Shown here piece by piece: positions 24,614 through 32,233 of a stretch of DNA of 64,000 bases. The number at the start of each line of letters is the position of its first letter. Position 1 is the stretch's first letter. A program made the translations under genes and the position numbers. Source of the DNA: Kineosporia rhizophila (lineage in GTDB: Bacteria > Actinomycetota > Actinomycetes > Actinomycetales > Kineosporiaceae); assembly GCF_021277265.1 (NCBI RefSeq), contig NZ_JAJSOH010000007.1, positions 62,001-126,000 of the forward strand. The letters run 5' to 3'. Below the pieces are notes generated by a model. It saw only the letters and a list, made by a program, of their open reading frames with translations. It was not told where the DNA came from and did not search any database.

Positions 24614-24627
24614 ACCGACCGGTCGGT
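24614..24627. promoter_or_regulatory. 14-bp palindrome ACCGACCGGTCGGT, site A of a shared regulon
   Basis: A perfect palindrome 33 nt before the SDR start at 24661. Close copies lie at 29801, 41173 and 42674. It fits the half-site layout ACCGnnCGnnCGGT, which I recall for PaaR-like TetR regulators. The likely binder is the TetR protein encoded at 41955-42638. Confidence 0.7.
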
Positions 24628-24660
24628 TGTAGTTCTCCTCAATGCCGAGAGGATCCACTG

Positions 24661-25458
24661 GTGAGCACTGAATCCAGCGCGACCACCCCGTCCGTCGCCG
24701 TCCCGCCGGAGACCCGCGTGGCCATCGTCACCGGCGCCGCCCGCGGGATCGGCGCGGCCACGGCCCAGCGGCTCGCGGCCGACGGGCACCACGTCGCCGT
24801 CGTCGACCTCGACGAGGCCCAGGCCAAGGGCACGGTCGAGGCGATCACCGCGGCGGGCGGCCGGGCGATCGCCGTGGGCGCCGACGTCTCCGCGGAAGAT
24901 GCTGTGGCGCAGGTCGTTCAGCGGGTCGCCGACGAACTGGGCGCGCCCACGGTCCTGGTCAACAACGCCGGGATCCTGCGGGACAACCTGCTGTTCAAGA
25001 TGGCGGCCGGCGACTGGGACGACGTGATCGGGGTTCACCTGCGGGGCGCCTTCCTGATGAGCCGGGCGGTGCAGAAGCACCAGGTCGCCGCCCGCTGGGG
25101 GCGGGTGGTGAACCTGTCCAGCACCTCGGCCCTGGGCAACCGCGGGCAGGCCAACTACGCGGCGGCCAAGGCCGGGCTGCAGGGTTTCACCAAGACGCTG
25201 GCGATCGAGCTGGGGCCGTTCGGGGTCACCGCCAACGCGGTCGCGCCGGGCTTCATCGAGACGGAGATGACCCGGGCCACCGCGGCTCGGGTGGGCGTGG
25301 CGTTCGAGGAGTTCGCCGCCGCCACGGCCGCGCAGATCCCGGTCCGCCGCAGCGGCCGGCCCGAGGACGTGGCCGCCGCGGTCGCCTTCTTCTGTTCTCC
25401 GGACGCATCTTTCGTCTCCGGTCAGGTTCTCTACGTGGCAGGCGGTCCCCGCACATGA
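24661..25458 (+). CDS. SDR-family 3-hydroxyacyl / 3-oxoacyl reductase (FabG-like)
   Basis: The 265-residue short-chain dehydrogenase has TGAARGIG for the cofactor, the structural NNAG, and the catalytic Ser (VNLSSTSALG), Tyr and Lys (NYAAAKAG). It resembles FabG and the reductase domains of multifunctional beta-oxidation enzymes. Its stop overlaps the MaoC hydratase start (ATGA), so the two should run consecutive steps (hydration, then oxidation, or the reverse) on an acyl-CoA. The acidic residue after strand 2 (VVDLDEA) favours NAD(H). The 14-bp palindrome at 24614 suggests control by the TetR of this island. Confidence 0.88.
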   Translation: MSTESSATTPSVAVPPETRVAIVTGAARGIGAATAQRLAADGHHVAVVDLDEAQAKGTVEAITAAGGRAIAVGADVSAEDAVAQVVQRVADELGAPTVLVNNAGILRDNLLFKMAAGDWDDVIGVHLRGAFLMSRAVQKHQVAARWGRVVNLSSTSALGNRGQANYAAAKAGLQGFTKTLAIELGPFGVTANAVAPGFIETEMTRATAARVGVAFEEFAAATAAQIPVRRSGRPEDVAAAVAFFCSPDASFVSGQVLYVAGGPRT

Positions 25459-25913
25459 GCATCGAGATCGCTTCTCCCGAGCAGCTTCCGGAGGCGGTGG
25501 GGCGTTCGGCCACCGGGGAGTGGTTCGCCGTCGAGCAGGACCGGATCGACCGGTTCGCCGAGGTGACGGAAGACCATCAGTGGATCCACACCGATCCGGT
25601 GCAGGCGGCGGCCGGGCCGTTCGGCGCGACCGTGGCCCACGGCTACCTGACCCTCTCGCTGCTGCCCCGGCTGGTGGCCGGCCTGGTCGAGGTGAAGGGC
25701 GTGTCCATGATCGTCAACTACGGTCTGGACCGGGTGCGTTTCGTGACGCCGGTGAGCGTGGGATCCCGGGTGCGGGCCCACACCACCATCGTCTCGGCCG
25801 AACCGGGCTCCCGCGGAACCCGTCTGACGTCCGACGTGGAGGTCCAGGTCGAGGGCGGTGACCGGCCGGCCATCGTGGCCCGGTCGATCTCGCTGGTCGT
25901 GCCCTCGCCCTGA
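25455..25913 (+). CDS. MaoC-family (R)-enoyl-CoA hydratase
   Basis: A single hot-dog domain of 152 residues with the hydratase-2 signature: D40 and H45 in TEDHQWIHTDP and the downstream PFGATVAHGYLTLSL. It adds water to a trans-2-enoyl-CoA to give (R)-3-hydroxyacyl-CoA. It is coupled by a four-base overlap to the SDR upstream and converges on the thiolase gene 21 nt away, consistent with a beta-oxidation set. Confidence 0.9.
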   Translation: MSIEIASPEQLPEAVGRSATGEWFAVEQDRIDRFAEVTEDHQWIHTDPVQAAAGPFGATVAHGYLTLSLLPRLVAGLVEVKGVSMIVNYGLDRVRFVTPVSVGSRVRAHTTIVSAEPGSRGTRLTSDVEVQVEGGDRPAIVARSISLVVPSP

Positions 25914-25934
25914 ACCTCCCGGCGCAGGTGGCGG

Positions 25935-27158
25935 TCAGCTCACCCGTTCGAGCACCATGGCCATGCCCTGACCGCCGCCCACGCACATCGTCTCCAGGCC
26001 GAACGTGCCGTCACGTTCCTGGAGACCGTGCACCAGCGTGGTGGTGATCCGGGCGCCGGTCATGCCGAACGGGTGGCCGACCGCGATCGCCCCGCCGTGC
26101 ACGTTGACCTTGTCGAGGTCGGCCCCGATCTCCTTGGCCGAGGGCAGCACCTGCGCGGCGAAGGCCTCGTTCAGCTCCACCAGGTCGATGTCGCCGATGG
26201 TCAGGCCGGCCCGGGTGAGCGCCCGGCGGCTGGCCTCGACCGGCCCGAGGCCCATGATCTCCGGCGACAAGGCTGTGACGGCGGTGGAGACGATCCGGGC
26301 CAGCGGGGTCAGGTCGAACTCCTCCACCGCCCGGTCGCTGGCGATCACCAGGGCCGCGGCGCCGTCGTTGAGCGGGCACGCGTTGCCCGCCGTCACCGTG
26401 CCGTCCGGCCGGAACCGCGGCTCCAGCCCGGCCAGGGTCTCCGCCGTGGTGCCCGGGCGCGGGCAGTCGTCGGCCGCCACCACGGTGCCGTCGGGCAACG
26501 TGACCGGGGTGATGTCCCGGGCCCAGAACCCACTGGCGATCGCCGCCTCGGCCCGGCCCTGGCTGAGCGCGGCGTAGGCGTCCTGCTCCTCGCGGGAGAC
26601 CCCGGTCAGCTGCGCCACGTTCTCGGCCGTCTGCCCCATCGAGATGTAGATGTCGGGCAGTTCACCGTCTTCGCGCGGGTCGTGCCAGGTGGTGCCGCCC
26701 TCGGCCGCGCGGGCACTGCGGGCGACGGCGTCGGCGAAGCGCGGGTTGGTGAGGTCCTCGCCGGGGATGTAGTCGCTGCTGCCGCGTTGCATCCGGCTGA
26801 CCGACTCGACCCCGGCCGAGATGAACACGTCGCCCTCGCCGGCCCGGATCGCGTGCAGTGCCATCCGCGTGGTCTGCAGGCTGGAGGAGCAGTACCGGTT
26901 GACCGTGGTGCCGGGCACGTCGTCCAGCCCGGCCAGGACCGCGACCACCCGCGCCTGGTTCATGCCCTGCTCGCCGCCGGGCATGCCGCAGCCGAGCATC
27001 AGGTCCTCGACCCGGCCCGGATCGAGCCCCGGCACCTTGGCCAGCGCGGCCCGGACCATGTCGGCGGCCAGGTCGTCGGCCCGCACCCCCTTCAGCGAGC
27101 CCTTGTGGGCCCGCCCGATCGGCGACCGGGCGGTGGCGACGATGTAGGCCTCAGCCAT
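25935..27158 (-). CDS. acetyl-CoA C-acyltransferase (thiolase)
   Basis: The 407-residue type II thiolase cleaves 3-ketoacyl-CoA with CoA, the last beta-oxidation step. The acyl-accepting Cys90 lies in VNRYCSSSLQT, the active-site His in GGAIAVGHPFGMTGAR and the second Cys in ETMCVGGGQGMA. AAGGAGG precedes ATG 27158. The acyl-CoA dehydrogenase gene lies 33 nt upstream on the same strand, so the two form an operon. No copy of the island's palindrome lies at this promoter, so control may instead come from the divergent QsdR-like gene. Confidence 0.94.
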   Translation of the reverse strand: MAEAYIVATARSPIGRAHKGSLKGVRADDLAADMVRAALAKVPGLDPGRVEDLMLGCGMPGGEQGMNQARVVAVLAGLDDVPGTTVNRYCSSSLQTTRMALHAIRAGEGDVFISAGVESVSRMQRGSSDYIPGEDLTNPRFADAVARSARAAEGGTTWHDPREDGELPDIYISMGQTAENVAQLTGVSREEQDAYAALSQGRAEAAIASGFWARDITPVTLPDGTVVAADDCPRPGTTAETLAGLEPRFRPDGTVTAGNACPLNDGAAALVIASDRAVEEFDLTPLARIVSTAVTALSPEIMGLGPVEASRRALTRAGLTIGDIDLVELNEAFAAQVLPSAKEIGADLDKVNVHGGAIAVGHPFGMTGARITTTLVHGLQERDGTFGLETMCVGGGQGMAMVLERVS

Positions 27159-27191
27159 CGGATCCTCCTTCTTCTGCAGTGGTCGGTGAGT

Positions 27192-28430
27192 TCAGACGAA
27201 CGCGGAGACGCCGGTGATGTCCCGGCCCACGATCAGGTTGCTCATGTCCCGGGTGCCCTCCAGCGAGTACAGCGCCTCGGCGTCGCCGAAGTAACGGGCC
27301 ACCCCGCCGGCCAGGGTGATCCCGTTGCCGCCGAGCAGTTCCCGGCACCAGGCCACCACCTCGCGCATCCGGCTGGTCGCGTACGACTTGGCCAGGGCGG
27401 CGTGGGCGTGGCTCTGCCGGTCCTCGTCCTCCATCCGCGACACCTGCACGCACAGGGCGATGCAGGCGGTGATGTTGCCCAGGCACTGGGCCAGCCGGTC
27501 CTGGACGAGCTGGTACGAGGCGATCGGCTTGCCGAACTGCTCACGCTCGCCGACGTAGCGCAGGGCCGCCTCGTAGGCGCCGATCGCGACCCCGACCGAC
27601 TGCCAGGCCACCCCGGCCCGGGTCAGCCGCAGCACGGTGGCGACGTCCTCGAAGGACCGGATCTCGGGGAGCCGGTCGGCCTCGTCAACCTCCACGCCCT
27701 GCAGCACGATGTCGGCGTTCTGCACGATCCGCAGCGACTGCTTGCCCTGGATCTTGGACGTGCTGAAGCCGGGCGTGCCGCGCCGCACCAGGAAGCCCTT
27801 GACCTGCTGGTCGGCCACGTCACGGGCCCAGATCACCACGACGTCCGCGAACGTGGCGTTGCCGATCCAGCGCTTGGCGCCGTCCAACACCCAGGTGTCA
27901 CCGCGGCGCTCGGCGGTGGTGCGCAGCCCTCGGGCCGAGTCCGAGCCGGACAGCGGTTCGGTCAGGCCGAACGCGCCGATCAGCTCGCCCCGGCTCATCG
28001 GCGGCAGCCAGGTCTGCTGCTGCTCGGGCGAGCCGCCCAGGGCGATCGAGTTCATGCTCAGGCCGCTCTGGACCCCCACGAACGTCGCCGTCGAGGCGTC
28101 CACCCGGCCCATCTCCAGCGCGGCCCAGCCCCGGAAGACCGAGCTGTTCTCGAAGCGCGCCGTGCTGGGGATCTGCAGGCCGAACATTCCCAGGTCGGCC
28201 AGCGGCCGGATGATCTCGCGGGGGAACTCGGCCCGGTCCCAGTAGTCGTCGGCGATCGGGCGTACCTGCTGTTCCAGGAAGGTGCGCAGCCGCAGCACCG
28301 CCTGCTGTTCCACCGGGCTGAGGTCGGCCTGGAAGTTGTAGAAGTCGGCCTTCAGTGTGGCCGGAACCGGGGTGTCGAGGCGATCGCCCGCACTTCCCGC
28401 GGGCCGGACTTCGCCAAGCGTCTCGGTCAT
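27192..28430 (-). CDS. acyl-CoA dehydrogenase, glutaryl-CoA dehydrogenase-like
   Basis: The 412-residue FAD enzyme has the ACAD fold: an N-terminal helical domain, the flavin strand GAFGLTEPLSGSD, KRWIGN, and a C-terminal helical domain. The catalytic Glu is in ALYSLEGTRDMSNLIVGRDI, a terminal motif resembling glutaryl-CoA and short-chain dehydrogenases. It should oxidise an acyl-CoA to the 2-enoyl-CoA; decarboxylation cannot be judged. ATG 28430 follows GAGGGAG. It forms an operon with the thiolase and is divergent from the QsdR-like regulator across 87 nt. Confidence 0.92.
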   Translation of the reverse strand: MTETLGEVRPAGSAGDRLDTPVPATLKADFYNFQADLSPVEQQAVLRLRTFLEQQVRPIADDYWDRAEFPREIIRPLADLGMFGLQIPSTARFENSSVFRGWAALEMGRVDASTATFVGVQSGLSMNSIALGGSPEQQQTWLPPMSRGELIGAFGLTEPLSGSDSARGLRTTAERRGDTWVLDGAKRWIGNATFADVVVIWARDVADQQVKGFLVRRGTPGFSTSKIQGKQSLRIVQNADIVLQGVEVDEADRLPEIRSFEDVATVLRLTRAGVAWQSVGVAIGAYEAALRYVGEREQFGKPIASYQLVQDRLAQCLGNITACIALCVQVSRMEDEDRQSHAHAALAKSYATSRMREVVAWCRELLGGNGITLAGGVARYFGDAEALYSLEGTRDMSNLIVGRDITGVSAFV

Positions 28431-28505
28431 GGTCTCCCTCGATCGTCGTCGGCCGAGCTCGTGCATCACTTCCGAGAATGTTGCACCACGACCCGGGGCC
28501 CGGTC

Positions 28506-28511
28506 TACAGT
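28506..28511 (+). promoter_or_regulatory. -10 element TACAGT, leaderless start
   Basis: TACAGT lies six bases before ATG 28518. A TTGCAC at 28481-28486 could be a -35 element with a 19-base spacer. Confidence 0.5.
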
Positions 28512-28517
28512 TCCCTC

Positions 28518-29204
28518 ATGCCGAACGCCGCAACCACATTCGCCGGCGAGGACCTGCCCGGATCGCACGGCACCGCCCTGGCCCTGGTCGGCGCGGCCAG
28601 TGCGCCCTCCTGGCTGTCGCAGCGCCTGCACAGTGGTGAGCACCCCGACACGGCGGCCGCCTTCCGGCTGGCCCGCGAGACGTTCATTGCTGGTCAGCGC
28701 ATCGACATGGGACGTCTGGCGGCCCGCCTCGGGATCGACCGGACATCGTTGTTCCGCTGGGTGGGCAACCGGGACAGCCTGCTGTCGGAGGTGCTGTGGT
28801 CGCTCGCCGTGCCCACGTTGTCCCAGGCCGACGAGGCGCACGCCGGGCTGCGCGGGCCCGAACGGGTGGTGGCGGTGCTCACGTCGTTCGCCGAGGACCT
28901 GATCTCGGCGGAGTACTTCCGTACCTTCCTGCGCCGCGAACCGGCCCGGGCCCTGCGGCTGCTGACCACGCAGGAGAGCGAGATCCAGCGGCGCTACGTC
29001 GCGGTGGTCGAGCACCTGGTGCGGACCGAGCTGGGGGAGCACCCGTTCGGCACCGCGATATCCCCGGGCGAGCTGGCCTATCTGCTGGTGCGGATCTCGG
29101 AGTCGCACACCTACGCGGACCTGATCACCGGAGACACCCCGAGCTTCGACCGGGTGCGCACGGCCTTCGAGTTCGTGGTGCGGCCGGCCGGAGACGCCCG
29201 ATGA
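28518..29204 (+). CDS. TetR-type regulator of the QsdR family
   Basis: The 228-residue protein has an N-terminal TetR helix-turn-helix about residues 52-100 (RIDMGRLAARLGIDRTSLFRW) and a C-terminal domain with FLRREPARALRLL, which I associate with the QsdR family. QsdR of Rhodococcus controls a quorum-signal lactone degradation operon containing a CoA ligase and responds to gamma-lactones, as I recall. Here it precedes a thioesterase gene (ATGA overlap) and is divergent from the ACAD-thiolase operon. TACAGT six bases before ATG 28518 suggests a leaderless transcript. Confidence 0.75.
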   Translation: MPNAATTFAGEDLPGSHGTALALVGAASAPSWLSQRLHSGEHPDTAAAFRLARETFIAGQRIDMGRLAARLGIDRTSLFRWVGNRDSLLSEVLWSLAVPTLSQADEAHAGLRGPERVVAVLTSFAEDLISAEYFRTFLRREPARALRLLTTQESEIQRRYVAVVEHLVRTELGEHPFGTAISPGELAYLLVRISESHTYADLITGDTPSFDRVRTAFEFVVRPAGDAR

Positions 29205-29644
29205 GTGAACCGGCCGGCGGCTACCACGGTCTGTTCCCGACCCGGTGGAACGACAACGACCAGTACGCGCACGTGAACAACGCGGTCTACTACGAGGCCA
29301 TGGACACCACGATCAACACCTGGCTGATCACGGTGGGGGGTCTGCGGCCGGTCGGAAGCAGCGAGATCGCGGTTTGCGTGTCCTCGGCCTGCGAGTACCG
29401 GGCGCCGATCTCGTTCCCGGACGTGATGCGGGTGGGCCTGCGAGCGGGGCGGGTGGGTAGCTCCAGCGTCACGTGGGAGCTGGAGATCCACCGGGTTCCG
29501 GGTGCGGAGGAAACGGCAGGTGCGGGGGACGAGCCGGCCGCGGTCGGGCGTTTCGTGCACGTGTTCGTAGATGCCGAGAGCCGTCGGCCGGTGCCGATTC
29601 CGCCCGATCTGCGGGCCGCGATCGAGCGGGATCTGCTCGTCTGA
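29201..29644 (+). CDS. 4-hydroxybenzoyl-CoA-thioesterase-fold acyl-CoA thioesterase
   Basis: The 147-residue single hot-dog protein has the 4HBT active-site segment RWNDNDQYAHVNNAVYYEAMD near the N-terminus. Such enzymes hydrolyse acyl-CoA to free acid and CoA and often act as safety valves in catabolic operons. Its start overlaps the QsdR-like stop by four bases, so both are translated from one message. Confidence 0.88.
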   Translation: MSEPAGGYHGLFPTRWNDNDQYAHVNNAVYYEAMDTTINTWLITVGGLRPVGSSEIAVCVSSACEYRAPISFPDVMRVGLRAGRVGSSSVTWELEIHRVPGAEETAGAGDEPAAVGRFVHVFVDAESRRPVPIPPDLRAAIERDLLV

Positions 29645-29800
29645 TGTTCGACGGGAGGCCCCCTCAGGCGCGCTGACGCGCCCCAGGCCGCCACACTCGT
29701 CCCTAGTTCGCGCAAGCCGGCCACCTCGTTCTCCGACCGTCCCCGCAAAGCTGCCACCACCCGTCCCCAAAAACCCGTCGCCCACACCCCTGCACGACAA

Positions 29801-29814
29801 ACCGACCGAGCGGT
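29801..29814. promoter_or_regulatory. palindrome site B, overlapping a TATGCT -10 element
   Basis: ACCGACCGAGCGGT shares its last base with TATGCT (29814-29819), the likely -10 of the phosphotransferase operon. A repressor bound here would exclude RNA polymerase. Confidence 0.65.
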
Positions 29815-29855
29815 ATGCTGCCGGAAGTCGCAGGTTCTGGGCGAGAGGAACACGG

Positions 29856-30935
29856 ATGACCCAAGACTCACGCTCCGGTGCGGCGTCCCCGCCGACCCCG
29901 GGCCTGGACGTCCCCCGGTTCGAGAGCTGGTTGCGCCGGGCGCATCCCGACCTGGCCGGGCCCGGTGAACTGACCGCCACACTCATGCCCGGCGGTCGCT
30001 CCAACGTCACCTATCGCATCGCAGGCGCTGCCCAGCCGATGGTGCTGCGCCGGCCCCCGCTGGGGCACGTCCAGGCCACCGCCCACGACATGGCCCGCGA
30101 GCACCGGGTGATCAGCGCGCTGGCCGGAACCTCGGTCCCCGTACCTCAGGCGCTCGCTCTCAACCCCACGGCCGACGTCTCCACCGGCTTGGACTCCCCG
30201 TTCTTCCTGATGTCCTGGGTTCCGGGCCACGTGCTCACGCACCGGGGGCAGAACGCGGGGTACACGCCCGGTGAGCTCCGGGAAGTCAGCTTCGAACTCG
30301 TCCGGCTCCTGGCCGAACTGCACCGGCTCGACCCGGACAGCGTCGGGCTGGGCGACTTCGGCCGTCCCGAGGGCTATCTGGGCCGCCAGTTGCGCCGTTG
30401 GGGTCTGCAGTACGACGGCTCGCGCTCGCGCGATCTGCCCCGGCTGGACCTGTTGCAGGAACGACTGCGGGAGGGCGTTCCGGAGACCGTCCGTAGTGGA
30501 CTCGTGCACGGGGATTTCCGTCTGGACAATGCGCTCGTCCGTCCCACCGGCGGGGCTTCGCCCATCAGCGCGATCCTCGACTGGGAGCTGTCCTCGCTGG
30601 GAGACACCGCGGTCGACATCGGTCTGCTGGGGCTGTACTGGGAGATCAACGCGATCGTGCCGGGCCGGGCCTTCAGCGCCGTCGACCCGGCGGCCGGTTA
30701 CCCCTCGTTCGAGGAACTGCTGGACACGTACGGCGAGATCCTGCGCACCCACGTCGCCCACCTTGCCTGGTACCGCGCCTTCGCCGCCTTCAAGCTGGCG
30801 GTGATCCTCGAGGGGGTCCACTTCCGGCACCAGGCCGGAGAAACCGTCGGCGGGGGTTTCGAGAGCATCGGCGACTATGCCCGACCCCTCGCCGAGCACG
30901 GCCTGGCCCATCTGTCAGGCGCAGCCACCAGCTGA
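29856..30935 (+). CDS. APH-fold phosphotransferase (ACAD10/11 kinase-half homologue)
   Basis: The 359-residue aminoglycoside-phosphotransferase-fold kinase has the Brenner loop LVHGDFRLDN (catalytic Asp and Asn) and ILDWELSSLGD for metal. An upstream nucleotide-binding strand reads LMPGGRSNVTYRI. In mammals this domain is fused to an acyl-CoA dehydrogenase in ACAD10/ACAD11; in bacteria the two are often adjacent genes, as here (nine bases apart). The pair is known to phosphorylate the hydroxyl of 4-hydroxyacyl-CoA and then convert it to a 3-hydroxyacyl-CoA. GAGAGGA precedes ATG 29856. Antibiotic phosphorylation is unlikely in this setting. Confidence 0.85.
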   Translation: MTQDSRSGAASPPTPGLDVPRFESWLRRAHPDLAGPGELTATLMPGGRSNVTYRIAGAAQPMVLRRPPLGHVQATAHDMAREHRVISALAGTSVPVPQALALNPTADVSTGLDSPFFLMSWVPGHVLTHRGQNAGYTPGELREVSFELVRLLAELHRLDPDSVGLGDFGRPEGYLGRQLRRWGLQYDGSRSRDLPRLDLLQERLREGVPETVRSGLVHGDFRLDNALVRPTGGASPISAILDWELSSLGDTAVDIGLLGLYWEINAIVPGRAFSAVDPAAGYPSFEELLDTYGEILRTHVAHLAWYRAFAAFKLAVILEGVHFRHQAGETVGGGFESIGDYARPLAEHGLAHLSGAATS

Positions 30936-30944
30936 GGAGACCAC

Positions 30945-32159
30945 GTGGACTTCGCACCGGACGAACGCACCCGGGAACTCACCGACCAGGCCCGGGCCTT
31001 CCTGGCCGGCCACGTCCTGCCGGCCGAACCGGTTCTGCACCAGCAGCTCGCCGCTGAACCGGATCGCTGGTCGGCACCTCCGGTGGTGCGGGAACTGCAG
31101 GAAAAGGCGCAGGCGGCCGGGCTGTGGAACCTGTTCTTGCCGGGCGCGCACGGCGCCGGGCTCAGCCAGTTGCAGTACGCGCCGATCGCCGAGCTCACGG
31201 GACACTCGCCGCAGTTGGCCCCGGTGGCGATGAACTGCGCGGCCCCCGACACCGGGAACATGGAGCTGCTGGCTCAGTTCGGAACTCCGGCGCAGCAGGA
31301 GCGGTGGCTGCACCCGTTGCTGCGGGCCGAGATCCGGTCGGCGTTCTGCATGACCGAACCCGGCGTCGCCTCCTCCGACGCCACCCAGATCGCCACCCGC
31401 ATCCGCCGGGAGGGCGACGAGTGGGTGATCACCGGACGCAAGTGGTGGTCCACGGGGGCGATGAGTCCGGACGCGCGCCTGCTGATCGTCATGGGAGTCA
31501 CCGACCCGGACGCGCCCCGGCATCGGCAGCAGAGCATGGTGCTGGTGCCGCGGGAGACCGAGGGCGTGCAGATCGTGCGGCCGCTGACGGTTTTCGGTTA
31601 CGACGACCGCGACCACGGTGGCCACGCCGAAGTCGCGTTCGACGAGGTCCGGGTGCCGGCCGACGCCGTGCTGGGCGGTGCCGGTGAGGGATTCGCGATT
31701 GCCCAGGCCCGGCTCGGCCCGGGGCGCATCCACCACTGCATGCGGTCCTTGGGGGCGGCCGAGCGGGCCCTGGACCTGGTGCGCGAGCGGGCCACGGCGC
31801 GTTCCACCTTCGGGCGGCCCCTGGCCGAGCGAGGGGTGATCCGTGAGTGGATGGCCGAGGCCCGGATCCAGCTCGAGGCTCTGCGCCTGCTCGTGCTCAA
31901 GACCGCCTGGCTGATGGACACGGTCGGCAACAAGGCCGCGATGACCGAGATCCAGGCGATCAAGATCGCGGTGCCCCGGGCCGTCCAGGAGATCCTTGAC
32001 CGCGCGATCCAGGTGTTCGGCGCGGCCGGGGTGTCGGACGAGGTGCCCTTGGCGGCCCTGTGGGCCGGCGCCCGTGCCCTGCGCCTGGCCGACGGACCCG
32101 ACGAGGTGCATCTGTCCTCACTGGGCCGCGCCGAGTTCCGGCGGGCTCCCGTTCTCTGA
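30945..32159 (+). CDS. acyl-CoA dehydrogenase (ACAD10/11 dehydrogenase-half homologue)
   Basis: The 404-residue flavoprotein has FCMTEPGVASSDAT at the FAD/substrate strand, KWWSTGAMSPDARLLIVMG, and the ending RLADGPDEVHLSSLGR. The latter is characteristic of the ACAD10/11 group, with Asp/Glu-rich GPDEVH where ordinary dehydrogenases carry the catalytic Glu loop. It probably works with the phosphotransferase immediately upstream to remove the 4-phosphate and shift the hydroxyl to C3. GTG 30945 follows TGAGGAG. It may alternatively be a branched-chain acyl dehydrogenase. Confidence 0.9.
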   Translation: MDFAPDERTRELTDQARAFLAGHVLPAEPVLHQQLAAEPDRWSAPPVVRELQEKAQAAGLWNLFLPGAHGAGLSQLQYAPIAELTGHSPQLAPVAMNCAAPDTGNMELLAQFGTPAQQERWLHPLLRAEIRSAFCMTEPGVASSDATQIATRIRREGDEWVITGRKWWSTGAMSPDARLLIVMGVTDPDAPRHRQQSMVLVPRETEGVQIVRPLTVFGYDDRDHGGHAEVAFDEVRVPADAVLGGAGEGFAIAQARLGPGRIHHCMRSLGAAERALDLVRERATARSTFGRPLAERGVIREWMAEARIQLEALRLLVLKTAWLMDTVGNKAAMTEIQAIKIAVPRAVQEILDRAIQVFGAAGVSDEVPLAALWAGARALRLADGPDEVHLSSLGRAEFRRAPVL

Positions 32160-32233
32160 GGCACAAACGTCCATTGTTCTGAAGCTTTTTCACTGGCAAG
32201 GCACCCGCTCAGCGACGAGACAGGGGATCCACG

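Noticed and set aside
29856..30935. Aminoglycoside resistance gene
   Set aside because: The APH fold is present, but coupling to an ACAD gene and a CoA ligase matches the ACAD10/11 kinase half, not an antibiotic kinase.
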